64,000 bases of DNA from Dokdonella immobilis. GTDB taxonomy: Bacteria > Pseudomonadota > Gammaproteobacteria > Xanthomonadales > Rhodanobacteraceae. The stretch lies in the NCBI RefSeq assembly GCF_900115085.1, contig NZ_FOVF01000002.1:186001-250000 (forward strand), read 5' to 3'. Position numbers and translations under genes: made by a program. Below are positions 18,221 to 28,946 of the stretch, in pieces (the first letter of the stretch is position 1; every line of letters starts with the position of its first letter). Under the pieces are notes generated by a model that was given only the letters and a program-made list of their open reading frames with translations, was not told where the DNA came from and made no database searches.

Positions 18221-19440
18221 ACACCGGAATCGAACTGCCACCGCCACCGCCCCCGGCGCCCTCGGACGAACTGGCCGACGCCGAGTTCCCGCGGTCCGCC
18301 TCCGACCGTCCGGCACGCACCTGTCCGAATTGCGGTGCGCCCGCGCACGGACCGTTCTGTTATGCCTGCGGGCAATCCGAAAAGGGCATGATCCGCCATC
18401 TTTCCGAGGTCATGGTCGATCTCGCCGACATCGTCTTCAATGTCGATTCGCGGATATTCCGTTCGCTTGGCGATCTGTATTTCCGACCCGGCTATCTGAC
18501 CACGGAATACCTGGCCGGACGCCGCGCCCGCTACGTGACGCCGTTCCGACTATTCTTCTTCCTTTCGATCATCGCCTTCTTTGCCATCCAGGCGTCGCTG
18601 CCGAAAATCGACCCGAACAATATCCAGTTCAACACCGATGACAGCATCGCCGAAGCGAAGACGCCCGAGGAAGTGAACAAGCGCGTCGAGGAGGCCCTGG
18701 CCGAGCTGACCGTGTCGAAAAACGTTCCCGGCCTGCCGGCCAAGGCGCAGCGGAAGATCGACCAGAGCATGCAGAAGATCCGCGATCGCGGCGCCAGCCG
18801 CATCAAGATCCTGGAGGAGCGTGCCGCCGCCAAAGCCAGCGGTGCCAAGGTCGAGGAGGACCAAGCCGACCCCGAGGTCACCCTGTTCTCGGTCGACGGC
18901 AAGCCATGGGACTTTAAAGCCAACCCGGTCCATGTCGACTGGCTTTCCGAAGGTCTCAACGAAAAGCTCAACGGCACGCTCGAGCACATGAAGGAGAACA
19001 TTGAGCATTGGAAAACCGACCCCGGGCGCCTCGTGGCTGGCTGGTTCTCGGTGCTGCCGCAGACGCTGTTCGTGGTCATGCCCTTGTTTGCCGTGTTGCT
19101 CAAGTTCTTCTACCTGTTCAAGCGCCGGCTCTACATGGAGCATCTGCTGGTCGCCCTGCACAGCCACGCCTTCATCTTCCTGTCGGTTCTGGTCATCCTG
19201 CTGATCCAGTTCCTGCGCGGTCTCTCGGCCGGAATCGGCTGGCTCGAGGTCCTGCTCGGCTGGCTCCTCGCCGCGGCGTGGACCTGGCTGTTCGTGTACC
19301 TGCTGTTGATGCAGAAGCGGGTTTATCGCCAGGGCTGGCTGATGACGATCCTCAAGTACTGCGTGATCGGCTGGTGCTACTCGATCTTCCTGTCCCTCGC
19401 CCTCGTCGCTGCCGGACTGATCAGCCTCGCCTTGACCTGA
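18217..19440 (+). CDS. DUF3667 membrane protein with N-terminal zinc ribbon
   Basis: A predicted 407-residue protein. After a Pro-rich start, residues about 35-55 carry CPNCGAPAHGPFCYACGQ, a four-cysteine zinc ribbon characteristic of DUF3667. Hydrophobic segments follow at about residues 110-130 and, after a long charged helical loop (residues 140-270), at least four more at the C-terminus. The family has no established function. The ATG at 18217 overlaps the epimerase stop by four bases, suggesting co-expression. A strong terminator lies 116 bases after the stop. Confidence 0.8.
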   Translation: MNTGIELPPPPPPAPSDELADAEFPRSASDRPARTCPNCGAPAHGPFCYACGQSEKGMIRHLSEVMVDLADIVFNVDSRIFRSLGDLYFRPGYLTTEYLAGRRARYVTPFRLFFFLSIIAFFAIQASLPKIDPNNIQFNTDDSIAEAKTPEEVNKRVEEALAELTVSKNVPGLPAKAQRKIDQSMQKIRDRGASRIKILEERAAAKASGAKVEEDQADPEVTLFSVDGKPWDFKANPVHVDWLSEGLNEKLNGTLEHMKENIEHWKTDPGRLVAGWFSVLPQTLFVVMPLFAVLLKFFYLFKRRLYMEHLLVALHSHAFIFLSVLVILLIQFLRGLSAGIGWLEVLLGWLLAAAWTWLFVYLLLMQKRVYRQGWLMTILKYCVIGWCYSIFLSLALVAAGLISLALT

Positions 19441-19555
19441 GCGACTTAGCCCGCCGTCGCGGCTGGGGTTCCCGGAGGGCGCGGTTGGATGGCCGTGATG
19501 TGATCGGCGCGTGCATACCGGCCGATGGACCACCGTCGCACGTGCCGAGACGGCC

Positions 19556-19623
19556 CCGGATTTCGCCCGCGCCGCCCTCGTTCAGGCGGCCAGCCGGCAT
19601 TCCGCCTGAAATCCGGTTTTTTT
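19556..19623 (+). terminator. Structured Rho-independent-like terminator
   Basis: An outer 9-bp stem CCGGATTTC (19556-19564) pairs perfectly with GAAATCCGG (19608-19616), followed at once by seven T (19617-19623). Inside is a second hairpin, GCCGCC (19571-19576) with GGCGGC (19585-19590). It probably ends the epimerase-DUF3667 transcript; the long structured interior is unusual for a plain terminator. Confidence 0.65.
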
Positions 19624-19819
19624 CGGTGCTGTCAAGACTGTTTTGCACAGTTGCAGTGGCTTGACACAGCAGCCTGTATGGGCCTGTGCCGGTGCGCCAC
19701 CCTGCCGATCCGCGTTCTCCATGTTGTTGAAATCCATAGCTTAAATGCGACTGGTCAAAGTTTCACCAAGATGACAGCGAGCGCGCCGCGACGGGGCCGC
19801 ATGGGGCAAATCCCGTCCT

Positions 19820-19853
19820 CATCCACAAACTTATCCACAGGCGCTGTGGATAA
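19820..19853. promoter_or_regulatory. DnaA-box cluster with a perfect inverted pair
   Basis: Two exact DnaA boxes (TTATCCACA) face each other as a palindrome: TTATCCACAG (19831-19840), GCG, CTGTGGATAA (19844-19853). A third, one-mismatch box TCATCCACA lies at 19820-19828. DnaA binds this nonamer in bacteria generally. No dnaA, dnaN, rpmH or gidA is nearby, so this is not an obvious oriC. A DnaA-titrating or DnaA-regulated site upstream of priA is possible. Confidence 0.6.
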
Positions 19854-20003
19854 GGAAAATTCCGTAGCCAGGCCAGCGACTTGGGGAAGAATTCTCGTCT
19901 CCTTCTCAGGAATGGGTCGCAAGTGCAGGGAGCCCTCATGGCGGCGAAACGGCGGGCGGGCGTTAGACTGCGCACTCGCTCGATCGGATCCCGCACTCAA
20001 GGA

Positions 20004-20123
20004 GGCCCTGAACCAGTGGCACAACCGTCACGACGCCTGTCTCGGTGCAGATCGCGGCGCGCCGATGCAGACAGACTGGCAGTCTTTCAAGTCGGCGCAA
20101 CAAGGAGTTGCGCGCAGGCAGAC
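20004..20123 (+). repeat. Dispersed 120-bp repeat, copy A
   Basis: This stretch aligns without gaps to the reverse complement of 54386-54505 at 99 of 120 positions by my own count. The longest exact block is the 20 bases GTGCAGATCGCGGCGCGCCG at 20045-20064. Both copies lie in intergenic DNA. Read in its open frame, 17 of the 21 differences fall at codon positions 1 or 2, so the repeat does not look protein-coding. It ends 164 bases before priA. Confidence 0.8.
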
Positions 20124-20287
20124 GTCTCCCCACAGACGACTTTCATTGGAATTGGGCGGCGTCCAGAAGGCCCGCCACAGGCACCGCGCGCCTCGTCACG
20201 GCAACCACCCTCCGCTTCGCCACGCAGCACCTGTGGCGAGCCTTCCGGACGCCCTGACGATTGCGCCAGTGGTCACGAGCTTCCCTG

Positions 20288-22474
<2,187 letters not shown>

Positions 22475-22480
22475 GCGGGC

Positions 22481-22510
22481 CGGGCAGGGCGAAAGGACGG
22501 CCCTGACCCG
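22481..22510. terminator. Hairpin between convergent priA and lipoprotein genes
   Basis: CGGG-CAGGGC (22481-22490) pairs with GCCCTG-A-CCCG (22500-22510), a 10-bp stem with one bulged base. It starts 7 bases after the priA stop and precedes the convergent lipoprotein stop at 22522. There is no T-run. Confidence 0.45.
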
Positions 22511-22521
22511 TGGTCCGGAAT

Positions 22522-22971
22522 CTATTGCGCGGTCGAAGCCCGTTCCGCATAGAACGCGCGTGCGCGCTCGGCCTCTTCGGGCTTTGGCCGGTATTCGGTC
22601 CAGGGATCCGAACGCTTTTCCTTGTAGCGGATGACGCCCGCTGCGACGTCGACCTCATAGAACGGGAATACCGAGCGCAGGTTGAAGAACGCGGCCGGGG
22701 CGAACAGGATGATGTCGGCGGCGAGGTGGCCGCCCTTGAACTTCAGCGGCAGGATCCCGTAGAAGGCGTCGCCTTCGCCTTCGCGCGCCTCGAATTCGTA
22801 GTTGCCGAAACTCGTACCGCGCAGGTCGCGCGTGGCCGGCAGGGTCATGGCGTCGTTCTTGACCAGCAGGCGCGTGCCGGTTCGCGGCGATTCGAATGAG
22901 CTCACGTGCGAGCAGGCGCAAAGCGCGCACAGGGCAAGAAGGCACAGGGAGCGGGCAAGCGTACGTTTCAT
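22522..22971 (-). CDS. YceK-like small lipoprotein
   Basis: A predicted 149-residue lipoprotein. The ATG at 22971 follows GAGGATCAAGG; an ATG 66 bases earlier lacks a signal peptide. The lipobox is LCACS (Cys20). The mature protein contains an ordered domain with LPATRDLRGTSFG near residue 45 and a hydrophobic stretch DIILFAPAAFFNLRSVFPFY near residues 87-106. A charged C-terminus (PKPEEAERARAF) follows. No known catalytic residues are evident; it could be an envelope assembly or stress lipoprotein. Confidence 0.75.
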   Translation of the reverse strand: MKRTLARSLCLLALCALCACSHVSSFESPRTGTRLLVKNDAMTLPATRDLRGTSFGNYEFEAREGEGDAFYGILPLKFKGGHLAADIILFAPAAFFNLRSVFPFYEVDVAAGVIRYKEKRSDPWTEYRPKPEEAERARAFYAERASTAQ

Positions 22972-23042
22972 CCTTGATCCTCGAAGGTGTCCGGTGTCGC
23001 CAAGCATACCGTGCCGCGGCGCGTGCCGAACAGGCACAAAGC

Positions 23043-23070
23043 AAGAAGGCCCCGCATGCGGGGCCTTCTT
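23043..23070 (-). terminator. rpoH terminator
   Basis: A perfect 28-base palindrome of two 14-base arms, AAGAAGGCCCCGCA (23043-23056) and TGCGGGGCCTTCTT (23057-23070). In the transcription direction of rpoH it begins 23 bases after the stop and ends in CTTCTTGCTTTG, a short T-rich tail. It is the strongest uninterrupted hairpin in this part of the window. Confidence 0.7.
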
Positions 23071-23093
23071 CGTTGCCCGGACGCGCGGCCGGA

Positions 23094-23957
<864 letters not shown>

Positions 23958-23985
23958 GCAGAAATCCTCATTCTTGCGGCACACT

Positions 23986-24012
23986 TTAGCACTCGGCCAC
24001 TTGGAGTGCTAA
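23986..24012. promoter_or_regulatory. CIRCE operator (HrcA site) upstream of rpoH
   Basis: TTAGCACTC (23986-23994), a 9-base spacer, then GAGTGCTAA (24004-24012), which is the exact CIRCE consensus with the canonical spacing. HrcA is known to bind this element and repress heat-shock genes, classically groE and dnaK operons. Here the only adjacent gene start is rpoH, 29 bases away on the minus strand. That places the operator in its leader or promoter. Confidence 0.9.
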
Positions 24013-24298
24013 AGCCGGCGGGAGTTCCCGGCCTGTCGCCCGGGGCCCATAGATAACTGAACTGCCCGGTATAGTAGCTCGGATTGTGTTAATCCGCAGT
24101 GAGCAGACTGGCCATATTGCGTGAACAATCCCGCTCGGCAGGCCCCGGGATGGTGCCGCAGCCCAATGGATTCCAGGTGTCTGTCTGACTTGAGCGGTCG
24201 AGGCGAATATTCGGCTGCGTGAGGACAGATTTTCGACGATTCGCAGGCCCATAGTGGTTCTATGGGCCAGGAAGCGGCGAAAACATGGACCGCGCAGA

Positions 24299-24328
24299 CG
24301 GATTTGAAACCCGATCGATTCAAGTCCG
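24299..24328 (-). terminator. Hairpin downstream of ung
   Basis: CGGATTTGAA (24299-24308) and TTCAAGTCCG (24319-24328) form a 10-bp stem with one G-T pair and a 10-base loop, 8 bases past the ung stop. There is no T-run, so termination is uncertain. Confidence 0.4.
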
Positions 24329-24336
24329 ACGGGCTC

Positions 24337-25044
24337 CTAGGGACCGGGTCCCGTCGCGATATCTGGCAGGCTCCAGTCGATCGGCGTCTGCCCATGCTCC
24401 TGCAGGTAGCGATTGGTCTCGGAAAAATGGCCACAGCCGAGAAATCCGCGGTGGGCCGACAGTGGCGACGGATGCGGCGCCTTCAGGACCCGGTGCCGCC
24501 GCGCATCGATCAGGCGGCCCTTCGCCTGCGCGTGACTTCCCCAGAGCAGGAACACGAGACCCTCGCGTTCCCGGTCGAGCGCAGCGATGCAGGAATCGGT
24601 GAATTCCTCCCAACCCCTGCCCTGATGCGATCCGGGCTGGCCGCGCTCGACCGTCAGCACTGCATTCAGAAGCAGGACGCCCTGGCGCGCCCAGGCAGTC
24701 AGATCGCCGTGGCGCGGACGCGGCAGGCCGAGGTCGCGCGAGATTTCCTTAAAGATGTTCTGCAACGAGGGCGGCACGGCGACCCCGCTGCCGACCGAAA
24801 AGCACAGCCCGTGCGCCTGGCCGGGACCGTGGTAGGGATCCTGGCCAAGGATGACCACCTTGACCGCATCGAACGGGGTCGTGTCGAGCGCGGCAAAGAT
24901 GCGTGGCCCGGGCGGATAGATCGTCTTGCCGGCCGCCTTTTCGGTGCGCAGGAAGGTCGCCAGCTGGCGCATCCGGGGAGTTTCGAGCATCGCGCCGACG
25001 CGTTGCCGCCAGGAGGGTTCGAGACGAATCCGACTTTCGGTCAT
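24337..25044 (-). CDS. ung: Uracil-DNA glycosylase, family 1
   Basis: A predicted 235-residue enzyme that removes uracil from DNA. It carries the water-activating loop [18 protein letters not shown] (catalytic Asp and Tyr) near residue 67, the FLLWGSHAQ strand near residue 168 and the DNA-intercalating loop [11 protein letters not shown] (catalytic His) near residue 190. The length and motif order match family 1 Ung. The start ATG overlaps the stop of the double-receiver gene by four bases. It is therefore the last gene of the ftsE-ftsX-receiver-ung operon. Confidence 0.96.
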   Translation of the reverse strand: MTESRIRLEPSWRQRVGAMLETPRMRQLATFLRTEKAAGKTIYPPGPRIFAALDTTPFDAVKVVILGQDPYHGPGQAHGLCFSVGSGVAVPPSLQNIFKEISRDLGLPRPRHGDLTAWARQGVLLLNAVLTVERGQPGSHQGRGWEEFTDSCIAALDREREGLVFLLWGSHAQAKGRLIDARRHRVLKAPHPSPLSAHRGFLGCGHFSETNRYLQEHGQTPIDWSLPDIATGPGP

Positions 25045-25895
25045 GCGGTCGCTTGGCTGACCCGGGCGCGCAGGTTGCGTCCGACCCGCAACTGGAACAG
25101 CAGCTTGGTCACGAGCAGGCGTTCGTCGATCGGCTTCTCGACCAGATCGTTGGCACCGGCGCGCAACAGCACGGCCTGGTTGTCCGGGTTGTCATCGCCG
25201 GTCATGACGATGACCGGCAAATGGCCCTTGCCATAGCCAAGCTGGTGGCGAATCCGCTCGAGCAGGTCGCCGCCGGTCAGTTCGCCCTTCAGGTTGACGT
25301 CGGTGAGGACGATGTCGGCGCCGATGCGGTCCATCGACTGCGCGGTTTCGAGCAGGGCCAGGGCGTCCTCGACCGAGATGACGTGGAGCACGGTCAGGCC
25401 GTGTTTCTCGAGCATGCGCCGGGTCGCCAGCGCGACCACGCGGCTGTCCTCGACATAGAGAACCTCGCCCGAGGTCAGCTCGGTCGGTCGCACATAGCCG
25501 CGAATGAACTCGGCCAGCGCCTGGAAGCCGAGCGACTTGTCGAAGTAGTCGGTCACGTCGTCACTGATCGAGCGTTCGACGAGCCGCTCCTGGACGTCTC
25601 CGGAGACGACCACGATCGGCATGTAGGCCTGTGGCGATTGCTCGCGGATCCGCTTCGCCAGCTCGAGACCATCCATGTCCGCCAGGCGCAGCGCGGTGGT
25701 GACGAAATCGACGACGCCTTCACTGAGCTTGGCCAGCGCCTCGGCGCCGGACTCGCAGGCCAGCACGGTGACGCCGGGCAGGTTGGCCTTCAGCATCTGC
25801 TCGATAAGGCGGCGGACCACCTTGGAGCCATCGACGACGAGCACGCGCGGCTCCTCGGATGACAGATGTCGGGTCAGGTTGGGTTTCTGGCTCAT
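25041..25895 (-). CDS. Double receiver-domain response regulator, first receiver degenerate
   Basis: A predicted 284-residue cytosolic protein of two CheY-like receiver domains and no output domain. The second (about residues 143-270) looks intact, with acidic pair VED (149-150), phospho-acceptor Asp199 in VLTDVNL and the Lys in VEKPID. The first (about residues 16-135) starts VLVVDG, so one pocket acid is missing. At the phospho-acceptor position it has Ala68 in [11 protein letters not shown], so it should not be phosphorylated. Such pairs can act as phosphate sinks or as docking and regulatory modules. It overlaps ftsX upstream and ung downstream by 4 bases each. Confidence 0.88.
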   Translation of the reverse strand: MSQKPNLTRHLSSEEPRVLVVDGSKVVRRLIEQMLKANLPGVTVLACESGAEALAKLSEGVVDFVTTALRLADMDGLELAKRIREQSPQAYMPIVVVSGDVQERLVERSISDDVTDYFDKSLGFQALAEFIRGYVRPTELTSGEVLYVEDSRVVALATRRMLEKHGLTVLHVISVEDALALLETAQSMDRIGADIVLTDVNLKGELTGGDLLERIRHQLGYGKGHLPVIVMTGDDNPDNQAVLLRAGANDLVEKPIDERLLVTKLLFQLRVGRNLRARVSQATA

Positions 25896-26896
25896 CGCTG
25901 CGGACGTCCGGCGATCAGGTAGCGGGTGCTGACGACCCAGGCGCCGAGCCAGCCCAGCAGGGAACTCGCGGCCACCACCAGCAGCGGCTCGCGCCAGCCG
26001 AAGCCGTGCAGCGCAAAGCGGTTCTGGTAGCTGGCCAGCAGCTCCAGCAGCGGCCCGCGCATTGCCAGTTCGACCAGTCCGACCGCGATCACGGCCAGCG
26101 CGCCGCCAAACAGGCCGTACCAGAATCCGGCGTACAGGAACGGTCGGCGTACATAACCATCACTAGCTCCCATGAGTTGCACGACGGCAATCTCCTCGGC
26201 GCGCGCCTGGATATCCATGCGAACGGTATTGCCCACGACCAGCAGAGTGGCCAAGCCCAGCAGGATCGTCAACGCCTGCATGGCACGCGCCCCGAATTCG
26301 AGGATGGCCGAAAGGCGCTGGCGCCAGGTTGCATCGTACTGCACCATGTCGACCCGCGGGTCGGCCTTGAGTTCCTCGAGCAGGGCCGGATTGCCCACGC
26401 GACTGTCGGCCATCGGTGAAACGACGAGGACATTCGGCAGCGGATTGTCCTGGAGCACGTCGAGGGCCTCGGCAAAGCCCGAGAGCTGGCGGAATTCGGC
26501 CAGCCCCTGCTCCGGCGTACGCACCACGACCGCGGCCACATCCTTGCGCTGTCCGAGCTCGGCGGCAAAGCGCCGGGCCGCGTCCGTGCCCTCGCCGGTT
26601 TGCAGGAACACGGTGAACTCGCGCGCCTCGCGCAAGCCGCCCGAGAGGGCCCTGGCATTGTCGAGCAGGACATAGAACAACAGCGGCAATGCCAGTGCGA
26701 TGCCCATGACGAGTACGGTCAGGATCGAGGCCCACGGGCGCTCGACCATGCGCCGCAAGCTCGAGCGGAAGCTCTCCCGGTGCTGCTGGATCCAGGCGCT
26801 CCAGCGCGCCCGCAGCGAGCGCCGCTGGCGCGGGACGCTCTGGTTCGCCGGTGGCGCTTCGCGTAGCCGATTGGCCTGGGGGCGCGCTCTCGCCAT
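25892..26896 (-). CDS. ftsX: Cell-division ABC transporter permease FtsX
   Basis: A predicted 334-residue inner-membrane protein, partner of FtsE, that transmits ATP cycles to periplasmic peptidoglycan hydrolase activators at the septum. After an Arg-rich cytoplasmic N-terminus, membrane segments lie near residues 55-80, 215-240, 260-285 and 305-325. The large periplasmic domain (about residues 85-205) falls between the first two. The ATG at 26896 overlaps the ftsE stop (TGATG); a GTG lies one codon earlier. The end overlaps the receiver gene (ATGA). Confidence 0.95.
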   Translation of the reverse strand: MARARPQANRLREAPPANQSVPRQRRSLRARWSAWIQQHRESFRSSLRRMVERPWASILTVLVMGIALALPLLFYVLLDNARALSGGLREAREFTVFLQTGEGTDAARRFAAELGQRKDVAAVVVRTPEQGLAEFRQLSGFAEALDVLQDNPLPNVLVVSPMADSRVGNPALLEELKADPRVDMVQYDATWRQRLSAILEFGARAMQALTILLGLATLLVVGNTVRMDIQARAEEIAVVQLMGASDGYVRRPFLYAGFWYGLFGGALAVIAVGLVELAMRGPLLELLASYQNRFALHGFGWREPLLVVAASSLLGWLGAWVVSTRYLIAGRPQR

Positions 26897-27570
26897 CACG
26901 CGGCCTGCGGACGAAAATCGTCGATCAGCTGGCCATGGTCGAGCACGAGGACGCGCTTGCCCATGTGCCGGATCAGGTGCAGGTCATGGCTCGCGATCAG
27001 GACCGTCGTGCCCACCTGCTGGAATTCGGCAAACAGGTTCATGATCTCCACGGAGAGTTGCGGGTCGAGATTGCCGGTCGGCTCGTCGGCAATGATCAGG
27101 GGCGGCTTGCCGACCAGCGCGCGGGCGATGCCGACGCGCTGTTGCTCCCCGGTCGACAGCGTGGCCGGCGCCGCACGCTCGCGGTCGAGCAGGCCGACCT
27201 TGTCGAGCGCGGCGCGGACCCGCTTGGCGGTTTCCTCGCGACCGGCACCGACGATGCCGAGGGGCAGGGCGACATTGTCGAACACGCAACGATCCATCAG
27301 CAGGCGATGGTTCTGGAAGACCATGCCGATGCCGCGACGCACCTGAGGGATCGAGCGTTGGCGCACGCGTCCCAGATCGGCCCCGTTGAGCACGATTTCG
27401 CCTCGTGAGGGCCGCTCGATGATGCCAAGCAGCTTGAGCAAGGTGGTCTTGCCGGCACCGGAATGGCCCGTGACGAAGACCATTTCGCCGGCCTCGACAT
27501 CGAAGCTGAGCCCGTTCAGCGCCTCATGGCCCCCGGCATAGCGTTTGCTGACGTTGTCGAAGTGGATCAT
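26896..27570 (-). CDS. ftsE: Cell-division ABC transporter ATPase FtsE
   Basis: A predicted 224-residue ATPase. It has Walker A GHSGAGKTT near residue 36, the Q-loop in MVFQNHRLL, the ABC signature LSTGEQQRVGIARAL, Walker B PLIIADEPTGNLD and the switch His in IASHD, all in the order and length usual for FtsE (222 in E. coli). It pairs with FtsX encoded directly downstream. The start follows a tract of GGGATT-type repeats and has no strong ribosome site. Confidence 0.96.
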   Translation of the reverse strand: MIHFDNVSKRYAGGHEALNGLSFDVEAGEMVFVTGHSGAGKTTLLKLLGIIERPSRGEIVLNGADLGRVRQRSIPQVRRGIGMVFQNHRLLMDRCVFDNVALPLGIVGAGREETAKRVRAALDKVGLLDRERAAPATLSTGEQQRVGIARALVGKPPLIIADEPTGNLDPQLSVEIMNLFAEFQQVGTTVLIASHDLHLIRHMGKRVLVLDHGQLIDDFRPQAA

Positions 27571-27579
27571 TGGATGGCC

Positions 27580-27675
27580 GGGATTGGGGATTGGGGATTC
27601 GGGATTCGGTAACGCGGACTAGCCGCTCCGTTGCTGGCGGCTCCTGCAAATCCCGAATCCCGAATCCCGAATCCC
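27580..27675. repeat. Inverted GGGATTC heptad repeats between gspF and ftsE
   Basis: The left arm (27580-27609) is a run of GGGATTGG and GGGATTC units, and the right arm (27651-27675) is three CCCGAAT units in the opposite sense. About 40 bases separate them. The arms can fold into one long imperfect hairpin. This fills the space between the gspF stop and the ftsE start. Similar heptad runs are common between genes in Xanthomonadales. Confidence 0.75.
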
Positions 27676-27676
27676 A

Positions 27677-28885
27677 TCACTTGACCATCTGATTGAGATC
27701 GAAGATCGGCATCAGGATGGCCAGCACGATGAACAGGACCATCGCGCCGACCAGCAGGATGACGGCGGGACCGAGGGTCGCGGCGAGCACGCCGAGCCAG
27801 CGATCGAGGTCGCGCTGCTGCTGGGCGGCGGCTTCGTCGAGCATGCGCGGCAGTTCGCCCGAGCGTTCGCCGCTGGCGATCAGGCGCAGCGCAACCGGCG
27901 GGAACTGCCGGCTCTCGGCCAGCGCGCGGGCGAAGCTGCTGCCTTCGCGGATCTTGAACGCGGCATGCCGCAGGGACTCGCGCATCGGCAGGTTAGGCAC
28001 GACCTGGGCGGCGATCGACAGGGCATCGAGCAGGGGCACGGCCGCGCCGGCGAGCAGGGCCAGGGTGCGGGCGGCCCGTGCCGTATTGGCGGCGCGGGTA
28101 AGGCGGCCGATCAATGGCAGGCGCAGCAGCAGCGCATGCCAGCGATAGCGCACCGACTCGCGTTGCAGGGCCAGGCGCACCGCGAGCGCCGCGAGCACGA
28201 GCAGGCCGAGCAGCAGCCAGGCCCAGTGGCGCAGGAAATCCGAGAGGCCCATGAGCAGGCGCGTGGCCAGCGGCAGGGTCTGCTGCATGTTCTGGAAAAC
28301 CCCGATGATCTGCGGCACCACCCAGGTCAGCAGGCCGGCAACGACGGCCAGGGCCACCAGGGTCAGCAGCAGCGGATAGGTCAGCGCGGCCAGCAGGGTC
28401 TGCTTGAGGGCGTCGCGCGCCTCGGCGTAGTCGGCCAGCTTGTCGAGCACCTCATCGAGATGGCCCGACTGTTCGCCGGCGGCCACCGTGGCCCGGAAGA
28501 TTTCCGGGAAGCTGTCGGGAAAATCGGCCATGGCCTGGGCCAGGCTGGCGCCCTCCATGACCCGCGAGCGCAAGGCCACCGTCAAGGTTCGCTGGCGCTC
28601 GTTGTCGTCCTGCTCGGAGAGGGCGGCCAGGGATTCGTCGATCGGCAGTCCGGCGCCGACCAGGGTCGACAGTTGCCGGGTCAGCATGGCCAGTTGGGTA
28701 CCGGAAAGACCGCGCCGCGAGAATGGAAGGGCACTGCGCCGATGCTCGGTGGCTTCCTCGACGGCCAGCGGATTCAGGCCGCGTTCGCGCAAGGCACTGC
28801 GCACCGCCCGCGCCGTATCGCCCTGCAGCACCCCGCGCTGGGTCTTGCCGTCGCTGTCTAGCGCCTGGTATGCGAATGCGGGCAC
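27677..28885 (-). CDS. gspF: Type II secretion system inner-membrane platform protein GspF
   Basis: A predicted 402-residue polytopic protein of the GspF/PilC family. It has two tandem T2SSF domains (about residues 68-190 and 270-390). The first has LSTLVGAGLPIDESL, FRATVAAGEQSGHL and a membrane segment at about 168-190. The second has LLAGAAVPLLDAL, LIASGERSGELPRML and a final membrane segment at about 370-395. In the type II system it links the GspE ATPase to the pseudopilus. It is isolated here from other gsp genes, but in the length and N-terminus (MPAFAYQALDSDGK) it matches GspF rather than PilC. Confidence 0.88.
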   Translation of the reverse strand: MPAFAYQALDSDGKTQRGVLQGDTARAVRSALRERGLNPLAVEEATEHRRSALPFSRRGLSGTQLAMLTRQLSTLVGAGLPIDESLAALSEQDDNERQRTLTVALRSRVMEGASLAQAMADFPDSFPEIFRATVAAGEQSGHLDEVLDKLADYAEARDALKQTLLAALTYPLLLTLVALAVVAGLLTWVVPQIIGVFQNMQQTLPLATRLLMGLSDFLRHWAWLLLGLLVLAALAVRLALQRESVRYRWHALLLRLPLIGRLTRAANTARAARTLALLAGAAVPLLDALSIAAQVVPNLPMRESLRHAAFKIREGSSFARALAESRQFPPVALRLIASGERSGELPRMLDEAAAQQQRDLDRWLGVLAATLGPAVILLVGAMVLFIVLAILMPIFDLNQMVK

Positions 28886-28946
28886 GCGGATTCCCTTGCA
28901 GGGGACGAGTCAGGTCATTGTCGCCGGAATGCGCCGATGATGGCAG

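Larger units (their letters stand above)
19441..20287. other. 847-base gene-free region upstream of priA
   Basis: I see no credible gene here. From left to right it holds a structured terminator (19556-19623), an AT-richer patch around 19715-19780, a cluster of DnaA boxes (19820-19853) and a copy of a dispersed repeat (20004-20123). An open frame crosses much of the region, but its codon content is unlike the neighbours. Its repeat part diverges mainly at first and second codon positions, so it is probably not coding. Confidence 0.6.
23958..24336. other. 379-base region between rpoH and ung
   Basis: No gene is seen. Next to rpoH is the CIRCE operator (23986-24012). Farther out are a small GGATT/AATCC inverted repeat (24082-24096), a 9-bp hairpin GGCCCATAG/CTATGGGCC (24247-24269) and, just past the ung stop, a 10-bp hairpin (24299-24328). 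The rpoH promoter should lie here, but I cannot pick a convincing -35/-10 pair. Confidence 0.55.

Noticed and set aside
19820-19853. Chromosomal origin oriC
   Set aside because: DnaA boxes are present but dnaA, dnaN, rpmH, gidA and a clear AT-rich unwinding element are not.
19525-20287. Long open plus-strand frame running into priA
   Set aside because: No ribosome site or recognisable domain. The part that is shared with 54386-54505 diverges mostly at codon positions 1 and 2, so it behaves as noncoding.
24285-24335. Sequence resembling a tRNA T-arm (GATTCAAGTCCG) on the plus strand
   Set aside because: No matching acceptor, D or anticodon stem could be folded; the similarity comes from a simple hairpin after ung.
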